Shown: positions 8,740 through 17,465, counted from the first letter of the stretch. The stretch is 64,000 bases of DNA from Novosphingobium sp. MD-1 (GCF_001014975.1 NZ_BBXA01000020.1:1-64000), one strand, 5' to 3'. Numbers and translations: made by a program. Notes: generated by a model not told the origin, from the sequence alone.

Positions 8740-10236
8740 GTGACCGATCCCGCCGCTTCACCGCCAGCGATGGCGCAGCCCTCAGCGTCGCGCCCGGCAG
8801 CGCCCGGCGGCCATCGCGATCTGACCAAGGGTCCGATCCTGCGCACGCTGCTGCTGTTTTCCGCGCCAACGCTGGCCGCCAACATTCTCCAGTCGCTCAA
8901 CGGATCGGTCAATTCGGTCTGGGTCGGGCGGCTGCTGGGCGAAAGCGCGCTCGCGGCAACGGCCAACGCTAACGTGGTGATGTTCCTGGTCTTCGCCGCG
9001 GTGTTCGGCTTCGGCATGGCGGCGACGGTGAAGGTCGGCCAGGCGTTCGGCGCGCGGAACATCGACGCGGCACGGCGCACTTTCGGCACGGCGCTCGGGT
9101 TCTGCCTCGGGCTTTCGCTGTGCGTCGCCACGGCCGGCTGGATATTCGCGCCGGCGCTGCTGCGCGCGATGGCTACGCCCGGCGAAACCTATCATTTTGC
9201 GCTGACCTATCTGCGCGTGATCTTCGTGGCCATGCCGGCCTCGATGATTACGGTCATGCTGGGCATGGGCCTGCGCGGATCGGGCGATGCGCAGACGCCG
9301 CTCAAGTTCATGATCCTGTCGGTCGTGCTCGACATCGCGCTGAACCCGCTGCTGATCGCGGGCATCGGCCCGTTTCCACGGCTGGGCATCGCCGGGGCGG
9401 CCACGGCCACCGCCACGGCGTCCTACGTCTCGATGCTGGCGATGGTAACCTGGGTCTATGCCCGCGACCTGCCGCTGCGGCTGCGCGGGACGGAGCTGGC
9501 CTATCTGATCCCGCAACGATCCGAACTGGGCTATATCGTTCGCAAGGGCCTGCCGATGGGTGCGCAGATGCTGCTGATCTCGGCCGCCGGGATCATCATG
9601 ATCGGGCTGGTCAACCGCGAAGGCGTGCTGATCAGCGCGGCTTATGGCGCGTCGCTACAACTGTGGACCTACCTGCAGATGCCGGCGATGGCGATCTCGG
9701 CGGCGGTCAGCGCCATGGCCGCGCAGGCCATCGGCGCCGGGCTGCTGCACCGGCTGGGGCAGATCACCCGTTCGGGCGTGCTGCTGAACTTCGCGATGAC
9801 CGGGGCGATGACGGTGATTCTGCTGCTGTTCGATCGCGGTTCGCTGGAACTGTTCCTCGGGCCGAACAGCCCGGCGGTGGACGCCGCGCGGCACATCCAG
9901 TTCCTGGCGAGCTGGAGCTATGTGCTGTTCGGCGTCACCATCGTCCTGTTCGGCACGATGCGCGCCGGCGGTGTGGTGATCGCGCCACTGATCGTGCTGG
10001 CCATCGCGATGTATCCGGGGCGTCTGGGTTTCTACTACCTGGCCTATCCCCACATCGGGGCGGACGCGCTGTGGCTGGCCATGCCGTTCGGATCGGTCAT
10101 CGCTACTTCGCTGGCCCTCTACGTGTACAGCCGCTCTGGCTGGCGCACGCGCAGCCGCGCAATTCCCGAACTGGAAGCGGAGGAGGAAACTTGCGCCGAT
10201 GGCGATGTGGCGGGCCGGATGACGCCCACGCTGTAG
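8740..10236 (+). CDS. MATE family efflux transporter
   Basis: 498-aa polytopic membrane protein with two MatE repeats. The first begins LTKGPILRTLLLFSAPTLAANILQ, with VNSVWVGRLLG. The second begins around GYIVRKGLPMGAQMLLIS. Such proteins exchange Na+ or H+ for cationic drugs or metabolites. A GTG start at 8740 follows GAGGAAAG; a downstream ATG at 8770 is possible, but the Shine-Dalgarno fits the GTG. It lies 11 bp after the DUF177 gene. Its stop is 20 bp before the MITE-like element at 10256. Confidence 0.88.
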   Translation: MTDPAASPPAMAQPSASRPAAPGGHRDLTKGPILRTLLLFSAPTLAANILQSLNGSVNSVWVGRLLGESALAATANANVVMFLVFAAVFGFGMAATVKVGQAFGARNIDAARRTFGTALGFCLGLSLCVATAGWIFAPALLRAMATPGETYHFALTYLRVIFVAMPASMITVMLGMGLRGSGDAQTPLKFMILSVVLDIALNPLLIAGIGPFPRLGIAGAATATATASYVSMLAMVTWVYARDLPLRLRGTELAYLIPQRSELGYIVRKGLPMGAQMLLISAAGIIMIGLVNREGVLISAAYGASLQLWTYLQMPAMAISAAVSAMAAQAIGAGLLHRLGQITRSGVLLNFAMTGAMTVILLLFDRGSLELFLGPNSPAVDAARHIQFLASWSYVLFGVTIVLFGTMRAGGVVIAPLIVLAIAMYPGRLGFYYLAYPHIGADALWLAMPFGSVIATSLALYVYSRSGWRTRSRAIPELEAEEETCADGDVAGRMTPTL

Positions 10237-10255
10237 GCGCTGTCGCGCGTCGACT

Positions 10256-10523
10256 TAGGGTCAGGACCCATTACTGGCGCGGTCGAGGCGTCCAAATGGC
10301 GAACATATCGGGCCGAAAGGCGCGCCGCAAAGGCTGGTTGCCTTTGCAAGCGCCTTTCGGTTCGAGATGGAAGCCATTGGGACGTCCCGCAGGGATTTGA
10401 CCAAAATGGCCCAGCGCTGCGTCGGAGCGGCTTGAAATATCCACATATTCCTGCGCCCCTCCTCCTTGCGCCGGGCCATTTTGCCTCAAACCTCGACCGC
10501 GCCAGTAATGGGTCCTGACCCTA
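10256..10523. mobile_element. MITE-like non-autonomous element with 33-bp perfect terminal inverted repeats
   Basis: The left end 10256-10288 starts TAGGGTCAGGACCCATTACT. The right end 10491-10523 is its exact reverse complement over 33 bp. A TA dinucleotide bounds both ends, fitting the TA target duplication of IS630/Tc1-mariner-type elements. The 202-bp interior has no convincing gene; short open frames there look like chance or remnants. It lies between convergent MATE and herA-like genes, and its right-hand TA forms the TAG stop of the herA-like gene. The IS family assignment is inference from the TA ends. Confidence 0.8.
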
Positions 10524-12200
10524 GCGGCTTTGCGATCGCCAACGCTGCACCGTGCGCTGCACGGCCATATCCTCGCCGCCCGAACGCGCCCAGAGTTCGG
10601 AGAACGAAGGGTCGGCGGAAGCAGGACGCCGCGCCTCTTCGAGATCGTCGAACGACAGCCGCACCGGGATCGAAACGCCTTCGCCGCAGATGATGCATTC
10701 GCGATTGCGCAGCGCCGGGATGGCATCGAGGAAGCCCCGCGCGCCTTCGGGCATGGCCGCGCGCACGAACGCCTGGTCGCGCTCGTTGTTGAGGCGCATC
10801 GAGATGATCGTGCCGCACTGCGACAGCACGCCTTCGGCAAGGTCGGACGGACGCTGCGTGATCAGCCCCAGCGAGACGCCGTACTTTCGCCCTTCCTTGG
10901 CGATCCGCGACAGCACTTTCGCCGCCGACGAATTGCTCGCCACGCGTTCGTTGGGCACGTAGCGGTGCGCTTCCTCGCAGACCAGGAGGATCGGCTGCGT
11001 CTCTTCGTCGCGCGACCATATCGCATAGTCGAACACCAGCCGGCTCAGCACCGCGACCACGGTCGAGGTGATTTCCGAGGGGATGCCCGAAACGTCGATG
11101 ATGGTGATCGGCTTGCCGCTGGCCGGCAGGCGGAACACCTTGGACAGGAAGTCGACCATCGTATCGCCGACCAGCATGCCTGAGAACATGAACTGGTAGC
11201 GCGGATCGCCCTTGATCTCGTCGACCTTGGCCTTGATCCGCATGTAGGGGATCGCGCCGTGGCCCTTGTCGAGCTTGCCCATCTCGTTCTGGAGCACCAG
11301 CAGCAGGTCCGAGAGCAGATAGGGTATCGGCGAATCCACGGTGATCCGGCCGACCTGTTCGGCCAGGCGGTTCTTCATCCGGGCCTGCAACAGGCACTTG
11401 GCGAGGATGTCGGCATCCAGTTGCCGCTCGGCGCCCTGCGTGGTCAGGAACACCTCGCAATGTTCCTCGAAATTCATCAGCCAGTACGGCATCTGCAGGT
11501 TCGTCACGTCCAGCAATTGCCCGGTGTGGCGGAACGCTTGTGCATATTCGCCATGCGGATCGATCATCACGATATGGCCATCGGGCGCCATCTCGCAGAT
11601 GCGGTGCAGGATCAGCGCGGCGCTGGTCGACTTACCGGTGCCGGTCGATCCCAGCAGCGCGAAGTGCTTGCCCAGCAGCGCGTCGATGTAGACACCCGCG
11701 CGGATGTCGCGCGTGGGGAACACGGTGCCGATGACGATGCTGGACCGGCCATCGCTGGCATAGACCTGCCGCAAGTCTGCGCTGGTCGCCGGATAGACCA
11801 GCGCGCCCGGCACCGGAAAGCGCGTCACGCCACGCCGGAAGCCGTAAAGCCGCCCGGTCAGGCGTTCCTCGTCGCCTTCGCCCAGGAAATCGATCTGCGC
11901 GATCACGCCGCCTTCGAACGCCGCATCCTGCCGCTGGTTGCGCACCGTGGCCAGAAGCCACGAATTGCCCACGCGGATCTTCACCGGACAGCCGACCTGG
12001 CCCGACAGCGCGACGGAAGCGTCGTCATCGCCCATGCATTCTTTCAGCCGCGCCAGATCGATGCCGATCACGCCACCCGCCCCCGAGACATCGGCGACGA
12101 AGCCGATCGGCTTGCGCGCATTTTCGTGGCTGTTCGCACGAAGATCGGCGGGCTGGGCGGGCGACCCGGTTTCGAAACCCTGCATGCTCATTTCCGACAT
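10521..12200 (-). CDS. HerA-like ATP-binding protein (DUF87, FtsK-HerA superfamily)
   Basis: 559-aa ATPase. An N-terminal HAS-barrel-like region (about 30-130) precedes a P-loop at 184-192 (GSTGTGKST) and MIDPHGEYAQAF. Later motifs are TIIDVSGIPSEI (Walker B region), LLVCEEAHRYVP and LGLITQRPSDLAEGVLSQCGT, all typical of HerA/DUF87. HerA-type hexamers translocate on DNA, often with the nuclease NurA; none is encoded next to this gene. The chosen ATG has GAGG 9 nt upstream. The stop codon TAG is made by the terminal TA of the adjacent MITE-like element, so the C-terminus may have been altered by the insertion. Confidence 0.83.
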   Translation of the reverse strand: MSEMSMQGFETGSPAQPADLRANSHENARKPIGFVADVSGAGGVIGIDLARLKECMGDDDASVALSGQVGCPVKIRVGNSWLLATVRNQRQDAAFEGGVIAQIDFLGEGDEERLTGRLYGFRRGVTRFPVPGALVYPATSADLRQVYASDGRSSIVIGTVFPTRDIRAGVYIDALLGKHFALLGSTGTGKSTSAALILHRICEMAPDGHIVMIDPHGEYAQAFRHTGQLLDVTNLQMPYWLMNFEEHCEVFLTTQGAERQLDADILAKCLLQARMKNRLAEQVGRITVDSPIPYLLSDLLLVLQNEMGKLDKGHGAIPYMRIKAKVDEIKGDPRYQFMFSGMLVGDTMVDFLSKVFRLPASGKPITIIDVSGIPSEITSTVVAVLSRLVFDYAIWSRDEETQPILLVCEEAHRYVPNERVASNSSAAKVLSRIAKEGRKYGVSLGLITQRPSDLAEGVLSQCGTIISMRLNNERDQAFVRAAMPEGARGFLDAIPALRNRECIICGEGVSIPVRLSFDDLEEARRPASADPSFSELWARSGGEDMAVQRTVQRWRSQSR

Positions 12201-12310
12201 CACCCAATACCTCGAGCCGATCACGCGTGACCGTCGGGAGGTAATCCAGCTCGGTTAAAATGAGGCTAATGAAGGAGATGGCGCGGTTCTTGACACCGCC
12301 AACGCCCGCC

Positions 12311-12326
12311 TAGGGTCCTGACCCTA
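12311..12326. repeat. Solo terminus of the MITE-like element
   Basis: TAGGGTCCTGACCCTA: 14 of its bases (12313-12326) are identical to the outer right end of the element at 10510-10523, and it is again bounded by TA on both sides. The TAG stop of the TIGR02186 gene lies inside it. It may be an excision scar, a collapsed copy, or a preferred target. Confidence 0.5.
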
Positions 12327-13085
12327 GACCAGCGCGAACAGGCGGCCGGCGATCCAGCCCATCGCCACCGACACCAGCACCGCGAACAGGCCATAGAGCA
12401 GCCCGTTGCGCTGGGCATTGACCGCCACGAACCGCTCGAACCCCTCCTTGGTCACCTCGACCCGGGTAATGGCTGACGCGACGACCCTGCCATCGCGCAC
12501 CGCGAAGGTTTCGGCAGTGTAGGTGCCGGTCAGAACGCTCGAAGGCAGGGCGATGCGGGCCTGGTACAGCACCTGCCCGCTGATCTTCACCGCGCCTTCG
12601 TCCTGCCGGTACAGCCCCTGCCGCTGCATCAGGTCCACAAGCCCCGCGGAAAAGCGCTTCTGTTCGGCGGGATCGATCACCCCGATCGGCGAAAGCTGCA
12701 ACCACTTGAGCCCCAGTTCGTAGATAGCCGCCGTCTTGTCATCCACGATCCGCGCGATCGGGCGCGACGAGGCGATCGCGTAATAGCTGGGGGCGGAGCG
12801 GAACTCGGTGCTGGCGGCGTTGATCCACATGCCGGCGACCTTCTGCTTCTCGCGCAGCACGATGGAACGGACCGGCCCTTCCAGCACCACGATGATATCG
12901 TAATCCTGCGCCGCGCGCGTGCCTTCCGGGCTGAGGATCGCGCCGAACAGCAGCAGGTCGGCCCCGGTAAAGCCCTGCCGCACCTGCACTTCGTGCTGCG
13001 AGATTTCCGGCACCAGAATCGGATCACGCGCACCGCCGAGCAGAAGCAGGCACAGTACCAACAGGGCGGACCGCAGCGCGATCAC
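12324..13085 (-). CDS. TIGR02186 family protein
   Basis: 253-aa protein with an N-terminal signal sequence or anchor (ALRSALLVLCLLLLGG) and a C-terminal membrane helix (GLLYGLFAVLVSVAMGWIAG). The middle is an extracytoplasmic domain (QHEVQVRQGFTGADLLLFGAI, DYDIIVVLEGP) typical of TIGR02186, a conserved alphaproteobacterial family of unknown function that accompanies TauE/SafE permeases. The GTG start overlaps the stop of the permease gene (GTGA), so the two are translationally coupled. Topology suggests a periplasmic domain held by two helices. Confidence 0.82.
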   Translation of the reverse strand: MIALRSALLVLCLLLLGGARDPILVPEISQHEVQVRQGFTGADLLLFGAILSPEGTRAAQDYDIIVVLEGPVRSIVLREKQKVAGMWINAASTEFRSAPSYYAIASSRPIARIVDDKTAAIYELGLKWLQLSPIGVIDPAEQKRFSAGLVDLMQRQGLYRQDEGAVKISGQVLYQARIALPSSVLTGTYTAETFAVRDGRVVASAITRVEVTKEGFERFVAVNAQRNGLLYGLFAVLVSVAMGWIAGRLFALV

Positions 13086-13996
13086 AACGGGATCACCGTG
13101 TAGATTTCGTCCGGCCGGTAGCCGAGCCCCAGCGCCATCCGCAGCGCCACCCCCAACACGATCACCGCCAGGATCAGGCGGAGCTGTTCGGGCTTCGCCT
13201 TCTGCGCGAACTGCGCGCCGATCTGCGCGCCCGACACCGATCCCACCAGCAGCAGCACCGCCAGCACGATATCGACGGCGCGCGTCGTCAGGGCGTGCAT
13301 CATCGTCGTCGCCATGGTCACGAATAGGATCTGGAACAGCGATGTGCCGACCACCACGCCCACGCTCATGCCCAGGATGTAGAGCATCGCGGGCACCAGG
13401 ATGAACCCGCCACCGATCCCCATCAGCATGGTGAGAATGCCCGTGGCCATGCCGAGCAGCAGCGGCGCCAGCGGCGAGATGTACAGGCCCGAGCGGTAAA
13501 AGCGCCAGCGCCACGGCAGGCTGGCCACCAGCGGATGGTGCCGTCGCTTGCGCGCGGGAAGCGCGATGCCAGCCTTCTGCGCGCGCAACGCGGTGATGCT
13601 TTCGTGCGCCATCAGTCCGCCGATGCCGCCCAGCAGCAGCACGTAAAGGATGTTGATGACGGTATCGATCTGCCCCAGCGACTGGAGCAGACGGAACAGC
13701 AACGCACCCAGCCCGGTGCCGATCACGCCCCCGGCCACGAGCACCGCGCCCATCTGATAATCGATGCCACCGCGCCGCGCGTGCGCGAACGCCCCCGAAA
13801 CGCTGGCGCCCGTCACCTGGCTGGCGGCCGATGCGGCGGCGACCGTGGGCGGCACCCCATAGAAGATCAGCAAGGGTGTGGTCAGGAAACCGCCGCCCAC
13901 CCCGAACATGCCGGACAGCAGGCCCGTCAGCGCGCCCAGCGCGACGATGACCAGACCGTTGACCGACAGGTTGGCGATCGGAAGATAGACGTCCAT
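13082..13996 (-). CDS. Sulfite exporter TauE/SafE family permease
   Basis: 304-aa polytopic protein with two TauE repeats: LGALTGLLSGMFGVGGGFLTTPLLI near the N-terminus and GMATGILTMLMGIGGGFILVPAML in the second half. The duplicated G-V/I-GGGF motif is the family hallmark. The family exports sulfite, sulfonates or organosulfur anions; the substrate here is not determinable. Chosen start MDVYLPIANLSV; an in-frame GTG 9 bp upstream is an alternative. Coupled to the downstream TIGR02186 gene by a 4-bp overlap. Confidence 0.87.
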   Translation of the reverse strand: MDVYLPIANLSVNGLVIVALGALTGLLSGMFGVGGGFLTTPLLIFYGVPPTVAAASAASQVTGASVSGAFAHARRGGIDYQMGAVLVAGGVIGTGLGALLFRLLQSLGQIDTVINILYVLLLGGIGGLMAHESITALRAQKAGIALPARKRRHHPLVASLPWRWRFYRSGLYISPLAPLLLGMATGILTMLMGIGGGFILVPAMLYILGMSVGVVVGTSLFQILFVTMATTMMHALTTRAVDIVLAVLLLVGSVSGAQIGAQFAQKAKPEQLRLILAVIVLGVALRMALGLGYRPDEIYTVIPL

Positions 13997-14077
13997 TACT
14001 GTCACGGCGTAGCGCAGCGCGACCGGCTTGGGAACGGCGGGCGCGCCTCTTTCCGAACAGTTTTCAGCCTTGTTCTG

Positions 14078-15232
14078 TCAGAACCCCGTGGCCAGGGTCA
14101 GCGCCGGTCCCGATCCCGGCGCCGCTTGGCCGGCCACGCGGAAGCGCCAGTCAGCGGAAAGACGCAGGGGAAACCGGCCACGTTGCACCACCAGGCCCGC
14201 GCGCGGGCCAAGGTCAAGCCGGACCGCGCCCTTCTGCCCCCCGCTCCACACTCCGCCGCCTGCGCGCAGATCGATCCCCCGCGCCAGCGGAACCAGGGCG
14301 CGGTCCACCACCGCCTGCGCGTCGAAGAAGGGTGTTGCCCCGGCACCACCGACCCATCCCGCCTGGGCGTAGACATCGCTCCTCAAACCCAGCGGAAGGG
14401 TGATCGGAGGTAGTTCGGTGACCGCCGCGATCGATGGCCGCAGCCGGGTGGCAAAGCTGCCCTGCTGCAATCTTCCCTCCACCAGCAGGGAAACCGGCAT
14501 GGTCGGAACGGGGCGTGCCGAAAGCCCCAGCGCCAGTTGCCGGTCATCCACGTCGGACCGCACCGCCCCCGTAGCGCGAAGATAGGCCGTCAGCCGATGC
14601 CGTTCCTGCGGCATGATGCGATAGCGCAGAACGCCACCGGCCTGGCTGCCGCCATAGGCGGGCAGGCCGGCGGCAAGTGCTGTCCCGCTGCTGCCACGGC
14701 GCAGGAGGAACCATGCATCGCCAGACCAGCGCGCGTGGGGCGCGGGCGAGGCCCCGGCAGGCACCGCATAGGCTGCCGGCAAGGGATCGGTCCGCGTCGC
14801 GACGGCGGGGGCCCGCCGGACGTCGTCGCGTCCGTGCGGTGCCTCGCCCGGTGGCAAGGACCATCCCCAACCGCTCGCCCTGCTGGACCCTGCGAAGGCT
14901 GCATCGGCCGCGCCTGCCCCCTGGCCAACCGGCCATGGCCGCCGTTCCGCTTCCCGCACGGGAGCCATCCCGCCTGACGGCTGCAGCCACATCGAGACGA
15001 ACGGAACCGACATCGGCGCCGACGACGCGACAGCCGCTTCCGTGGGAACCATCGGCGCCATCTTCCCCGGTGGCGCCAGCGTTTCGGGAGAAGGCAAGGC
15101 CAGCGCCATGGTGCGCAGCGCAATCCAGCCAGCAAGCACGAGGGCAAGCGACAGTACCGGCGATCCTCTCCGTCGCGATCCGGTTTCGGCGCCCCCGGTA
15201 TGGACGCCTGCACCTGCCGGAGCCATCGTCAT
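14078..15232 (-). CDS. NfrA C-terminal-domain-like protein (phage N4 adsorption A family), short form
   Basis: 384-aa protein. Residues about 24-45 form a membrane or signal segment; 45-165 is Pro/Ala-rich linker; about 170-384 resembles the NfrA_C domain (YGGSQAGGVLRYRI, then LSADWRFRVAGQAAPGSGPA and a terminal ..TGF). E. coli NfrA is a long outer-membrane protein with a TPR-like periplasmic part; this version lacks that region. A C-terminal Phe is typical of outer-membrane barrels. Its start overlaps the stop of the NfrB-like glycosyltransferase gene by 4 bp, which supports the NfrA/NfrB pairing. Its expression is probably impaired by the transposon upstream. Confidence 0.7.
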   Translation of the reverse strand: MTMAPAGAGVHTGGAETGSRRRGSPVLSLALVLAGWIALRTMALALPSPETLAPPGKMAPMVPTEAAVASSAPMSVPFVSMWLQPSGGMAPVREAERRPWPVGQGAGAADAAFAGSSRASGWGWSLPPGEAPHGRDDVRRAPAVATRTDPLPAAYAVPAGASPAPHARWSGDAWFLLRRGSSGTALAAGLPAYGGSQAGGVLRYRIMPQERHRLTAYLRATGAVRSDVDDRQLALGLSARPVPTMPVSLLVEGRLQQGSFATRLRPSIAAVTELPPITLPLGLRSDVYAQAGWVGGAGATPFFDAQAVVDRALVPLARGIDLRAGGGVWSGGQKGAVRLDLGPRAGLVVQRGRFPLRLSADWRFRVAGQAAPGSGPALTLATGF

Positions 15233-16233
15233 ATCCGGGTTGCCAGTGCTGGATGGTCATGATGGCTGGTGTGATCCCACGCCGTCTGGCCGTGCCGGAG
15301 CGACGCCAGATAGGCCATCAACGCCCGCCGCCCGGCCATGATCGCGATCACGTTGGAGACCGGCGCTCTCAACACCGCCCTCACGCCTTCCGCCAGATCG
15401 TATTCGCGAGCCGTGAAAACGCCGCGTACCAGCAAACGCCAGCCGAGAAGAAACGCATTCACGCCGATCAGCCAGCGCAAGACATGCCCCAGCGGCACGG
15501 GTTCATAGTAGCCCAGAGCCCGCCCGATCATCAGGACCGGCGCCAACACGAGCAGAACATAGGCGGCAAGAAGCACCAGCGCATCCAGCGGCCCGCGCCG
15601 ATCGCGCAAGCGCATCCATAGTTCGGCCGGCCGCAACCGCCAGCCCAGGCGGTCCCACCCCTGAAACGCGATTCCATGCATCCAGCGCGTCTTCTGGCGC
15701 ACGGCCTGGTCCAGCCGCGCCGGGAAGAATTCGCGCGTGGCGACAAGGTTCCCGCGCGCATCCCGGACCCGCAGGAAGCGGGAGCGTCCGCCTTCCTCCC
15801 CGATCAACAAGCCGCATTCATAGTCTTCGGTCAGGCATTCGGGCGCGAACGGCTGGCTCGCGCCTCGCCGCGCCGCCACGGTTTCCAGAGCCGTGCGGGA
15901 AAACGCGCATCCCACGCCGGCCGCCGGCAGCCCCGCGCCCAGCCAGTCGCGCACGACCATGACCTTGCCATGCGCCTCGGCGAATTCATCGCAGTAATGC
16001 CCTCCGATCCAGCGCGATGTGCGCTGCGGCTCCGGCCTCACGGGCAACTGGACGAAGTCCGCCTCGTCCAGCGCGCTATCCAGCAGCGAAAGCGCCGCCG
16101 GGTGCACCATGTCCTCGGCATCGTGCAGGATCACGCTGCGCACGCGGAAGCGGCCGCGCCGCTCGTCTTCGCACATCGCTTCGTAAAGCCGGTTGAGACA
16201 GTCTGCCTTGGTGGTGGGGCCATCGCGATCGTG
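15229..16233 (-). pseudogene. NfrB-like glycosyltransferase, C-terminal fragment (split by the IS1595 transposon)
   Basis: Downstream piece of an inner-membrane family-2 glycosyltransferase related to NfrB (phage N4 adsorption protein B). It keeps GPTTKADCLN, the acidic motif ILHDAEDMVHP, LTEDYECG and the QKTRW motif, followed by several membrane helices. Joining it to 20091-20470 after removing the transposon and one target copy gives an unbroken 458-codon frame reading VVHDRDGPTTKADC across the junction. All catalytic motifs of a processive glycosyltransferase are intact, so the insertion is probably the only lesion. A truncated product could only start from an ATG supplied by the transposon end (16239). 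Confidence 0.85.
16226..16233. repeat. Target site duplication, left copy
   Basis: CGATCGTG directly abuts the left terminal repeat and is repeated at 20091-20098 beyond the right end. The 8-bp length agrees with IS1595-family transposition. Confidence 0.85.
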
Positions 16234-16257
16234 CGGCATTATGTAGCAAACGCACCA
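16234..16257 (+). repeat. Left terminal inverted repeat of the IS1595 transposon
   Basis: 24 bp, exact inverted match to 20067-20090; sequence similarity stops immediately inside (ATGCG versus GCATC). Confidence 0.9.
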
Positions 16258-16311
16258 ATGCGTAGATGGCTGTCATCCCTCGCGGTGGCGGCTGTCATCG
16301 TTTGCGGTGCC

Positions 16312-17202
16312 CTATGTGTCTGTTGGCATGCGGTAGGGATAAGTGGGCTTGAGTTCTCTGGACTCAAGATCATCCAGCAGATTTACGTCGAGGGGGCCTT
16401 CCAGAACGTAAGCAAAATAGGTCTCAAACTGGGCATTATAAATTGTGGTGTATTTGACGAAGCCTGTGAAATGGCAGGGGTAGGACGGTCTCCGACGCAT
16501 CTTGAATCGGGGGCATTCAATACTCGCGCCAGCCAGAATTTGCAGGTTCAGGCTGTGCCTTCGATATGTCCGTTTACTGAATGCAGGCTCATTGCCGAGG
16601 TGGTATTCAATACTGAGAATTCTGGCAGTGCTCTTTCCTCGATTGGACAGTTCGAATTCGACCATAAACCCCTCGGTCGTGCCGAGGGGTGGCGGGTGCA
16701 GTACGCAACTGTCGATAGCTACAAACGCACGTTCAGCCAAAATTGCCGCGTTGCGGGTCTCAATAGCGATTTCGGCCGCAACCCTAGCTTCGCGATCGGC
16801 GATTTCATTCGATTTTCGAGTTTCTCGGAAAGTTGTCCAAACCAGGAACACGCCTATGGCGCTGAGTGCCATACCAATGACGGCTGCCAACGCCATAATA
16901 TAGGACCAAAGCGCCGACTCCTTTTGCGCTACCAAGTCCTCTTCTGCACGCTCATTTTCACGCTCTTCGGCCTTGGCCTTGGACAAGCAATTTCTCTTCT
17001 CGATAGGGGAAGGGAGATTGCAGGATTGGCTTGCCTCTCGGCTTCTGTAAGTGGCGTATTCTGCTGCATTATTATGGGCCTGAATCTCATATTCCGATGA
17101 GATGCTATTTCCCCATGCCAATAGAAGTCCCGACGCAATAACAACGGGCAATCCAATGGCTAATCCAGACGCAACGAGTTTGCCCCTATCGCTTGCAGAC
17201 AT
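16312..17202 (-). CDS. Passenger gene: two-helix membrane protein of unknown function
   Basis: 296-aa protein not recognised as a named family. Membrane helices lie at about residues 11-30 and 99-122. Between them is a charged, probably helical region with two Cys (61 and 72). After the second helix come a short basic/coiled stretch and a roughly 150-residue soluble domain (FMVEFELSNRGKSTARILSI looks like a beta-sandwich). The order TM-loop-TM-soluble domain resembles sensor-like or effector-anchoring membrane proteins, but nothing shows an activity. Its start overlaps the end of the DUF6471 gene by 43 bp, so they are co-transcribed leftwards. Lower GC than the host. Confidence 0.6.
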   Translation of the reverse strand: MSASDRGKLVASGLAIGLPVVIASGLLLAWGNSISSEYEIQAHNNAAEYATYRSREASQSCNLPSPIEKRNCLSKAKAEERENERAEEDLVAQKESALWSYIMALAAVIGMALSAIGVFLVWTTFRETRKSNEIADREARVAAEIAIETRNAAILAERAFVAIDSCVLHPPPLGTTEGFMVEFELSNRGKSTARILSIEYHLGNEPAFSKRTYRRHSLNLQILAGASIECPRFKMRRRPSYPCHFTGFVKYTTIYNAQFETYFAYVLEGPLDVNLLDDLESRELKPTYPYRMPTDT

Positions 17203-17387
17203 TGGACCAAGAACACCGCTGTAAATTTACCCCTGCTGATCTTGTTCCTGATATTCGGCTCAGAGTCCATCACCCCAATGTCTGCCAGCTTCCCGACCAG
17301 TTGCGCGTAAGTTACGTCCTTGCGCTTCAACTCGGCCTTGAGGAGCCGCTTCACGCGATCCTCCCATTCCTTTTCCTGAACCGGCAT
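17160..17387 (-). CDS. Passenger gene: DUF6471 domain protein (small HTH-like)
   Basis: 75-aa protein matching DUF6471: EWEDRVKRLLKAELKRKDVTYAQLVGKL then NIRNKISRGKFTAVFLVQCLQAIG. The predicted pattern is that of a short helix-turn-helix resembling phage/plasmid Cro-like regulators; the family function is not established. The ATG has a good AGGAGC ribosome site. A perfect palindrome (17399-17415) lies directly upstream, which would suit autoregulation. First gene of the leftward passenger pair, divergent from the transposase. Confidence 0.72.
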   Translation of the reverse strand: MPVQEKEWEDRVKRLLKAELKRKDVTYAQLVGKLADIGVMDSEPNIRNKISRGKFTAVFLVQCLQAIGANSLRLD

Positions 17388-17398
17388 ATGATGCTCCT

Positions 17399-17415
17399 AT
17401 GATGCAAAACATCAT
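17399..17415. promoter_or_regulatory. Candidate operator upstream of the DUF6471 gene
   Basis: ATGATGCAAAACATCAT: 6-bp perfect arms around a 5-bp A-rich centre, 12 bp upstream of the DUF6471 start codon and just before its Shine-Dalgarno. Further CATCAT/ATGA half-sites lie at 17411-17420 and 17454-17464 in the shared promoter region with the transposase. Function is inferred from position only. Confidence 0.4.
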
Positions 17416-17433
17416 CATAGGCGATACATTTGC

Positions 17434-17465
17434 CGTTGACAACGATACGTAATGTCATCATATGA
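17434..17465 (+). promoter_or_regulatory. Possible promoter of the transposase gene
   Basis: TTGACA, then 17 bp, then CATATG, ending about 20 bp upstream of the transposase start. The -35 is a perfect match to the housekeeping consensus; the -10 is weak. Located in the 99-bp divergent region between DUF6471 and the transposase. Confidence 0.35.

Noticed and set aside
10261..10479. Small open frame inside the MITE-like element
   Set aside because: Runs through a terminal repeat, has no family match I know and no ribosome site; treated as non-coding interior.
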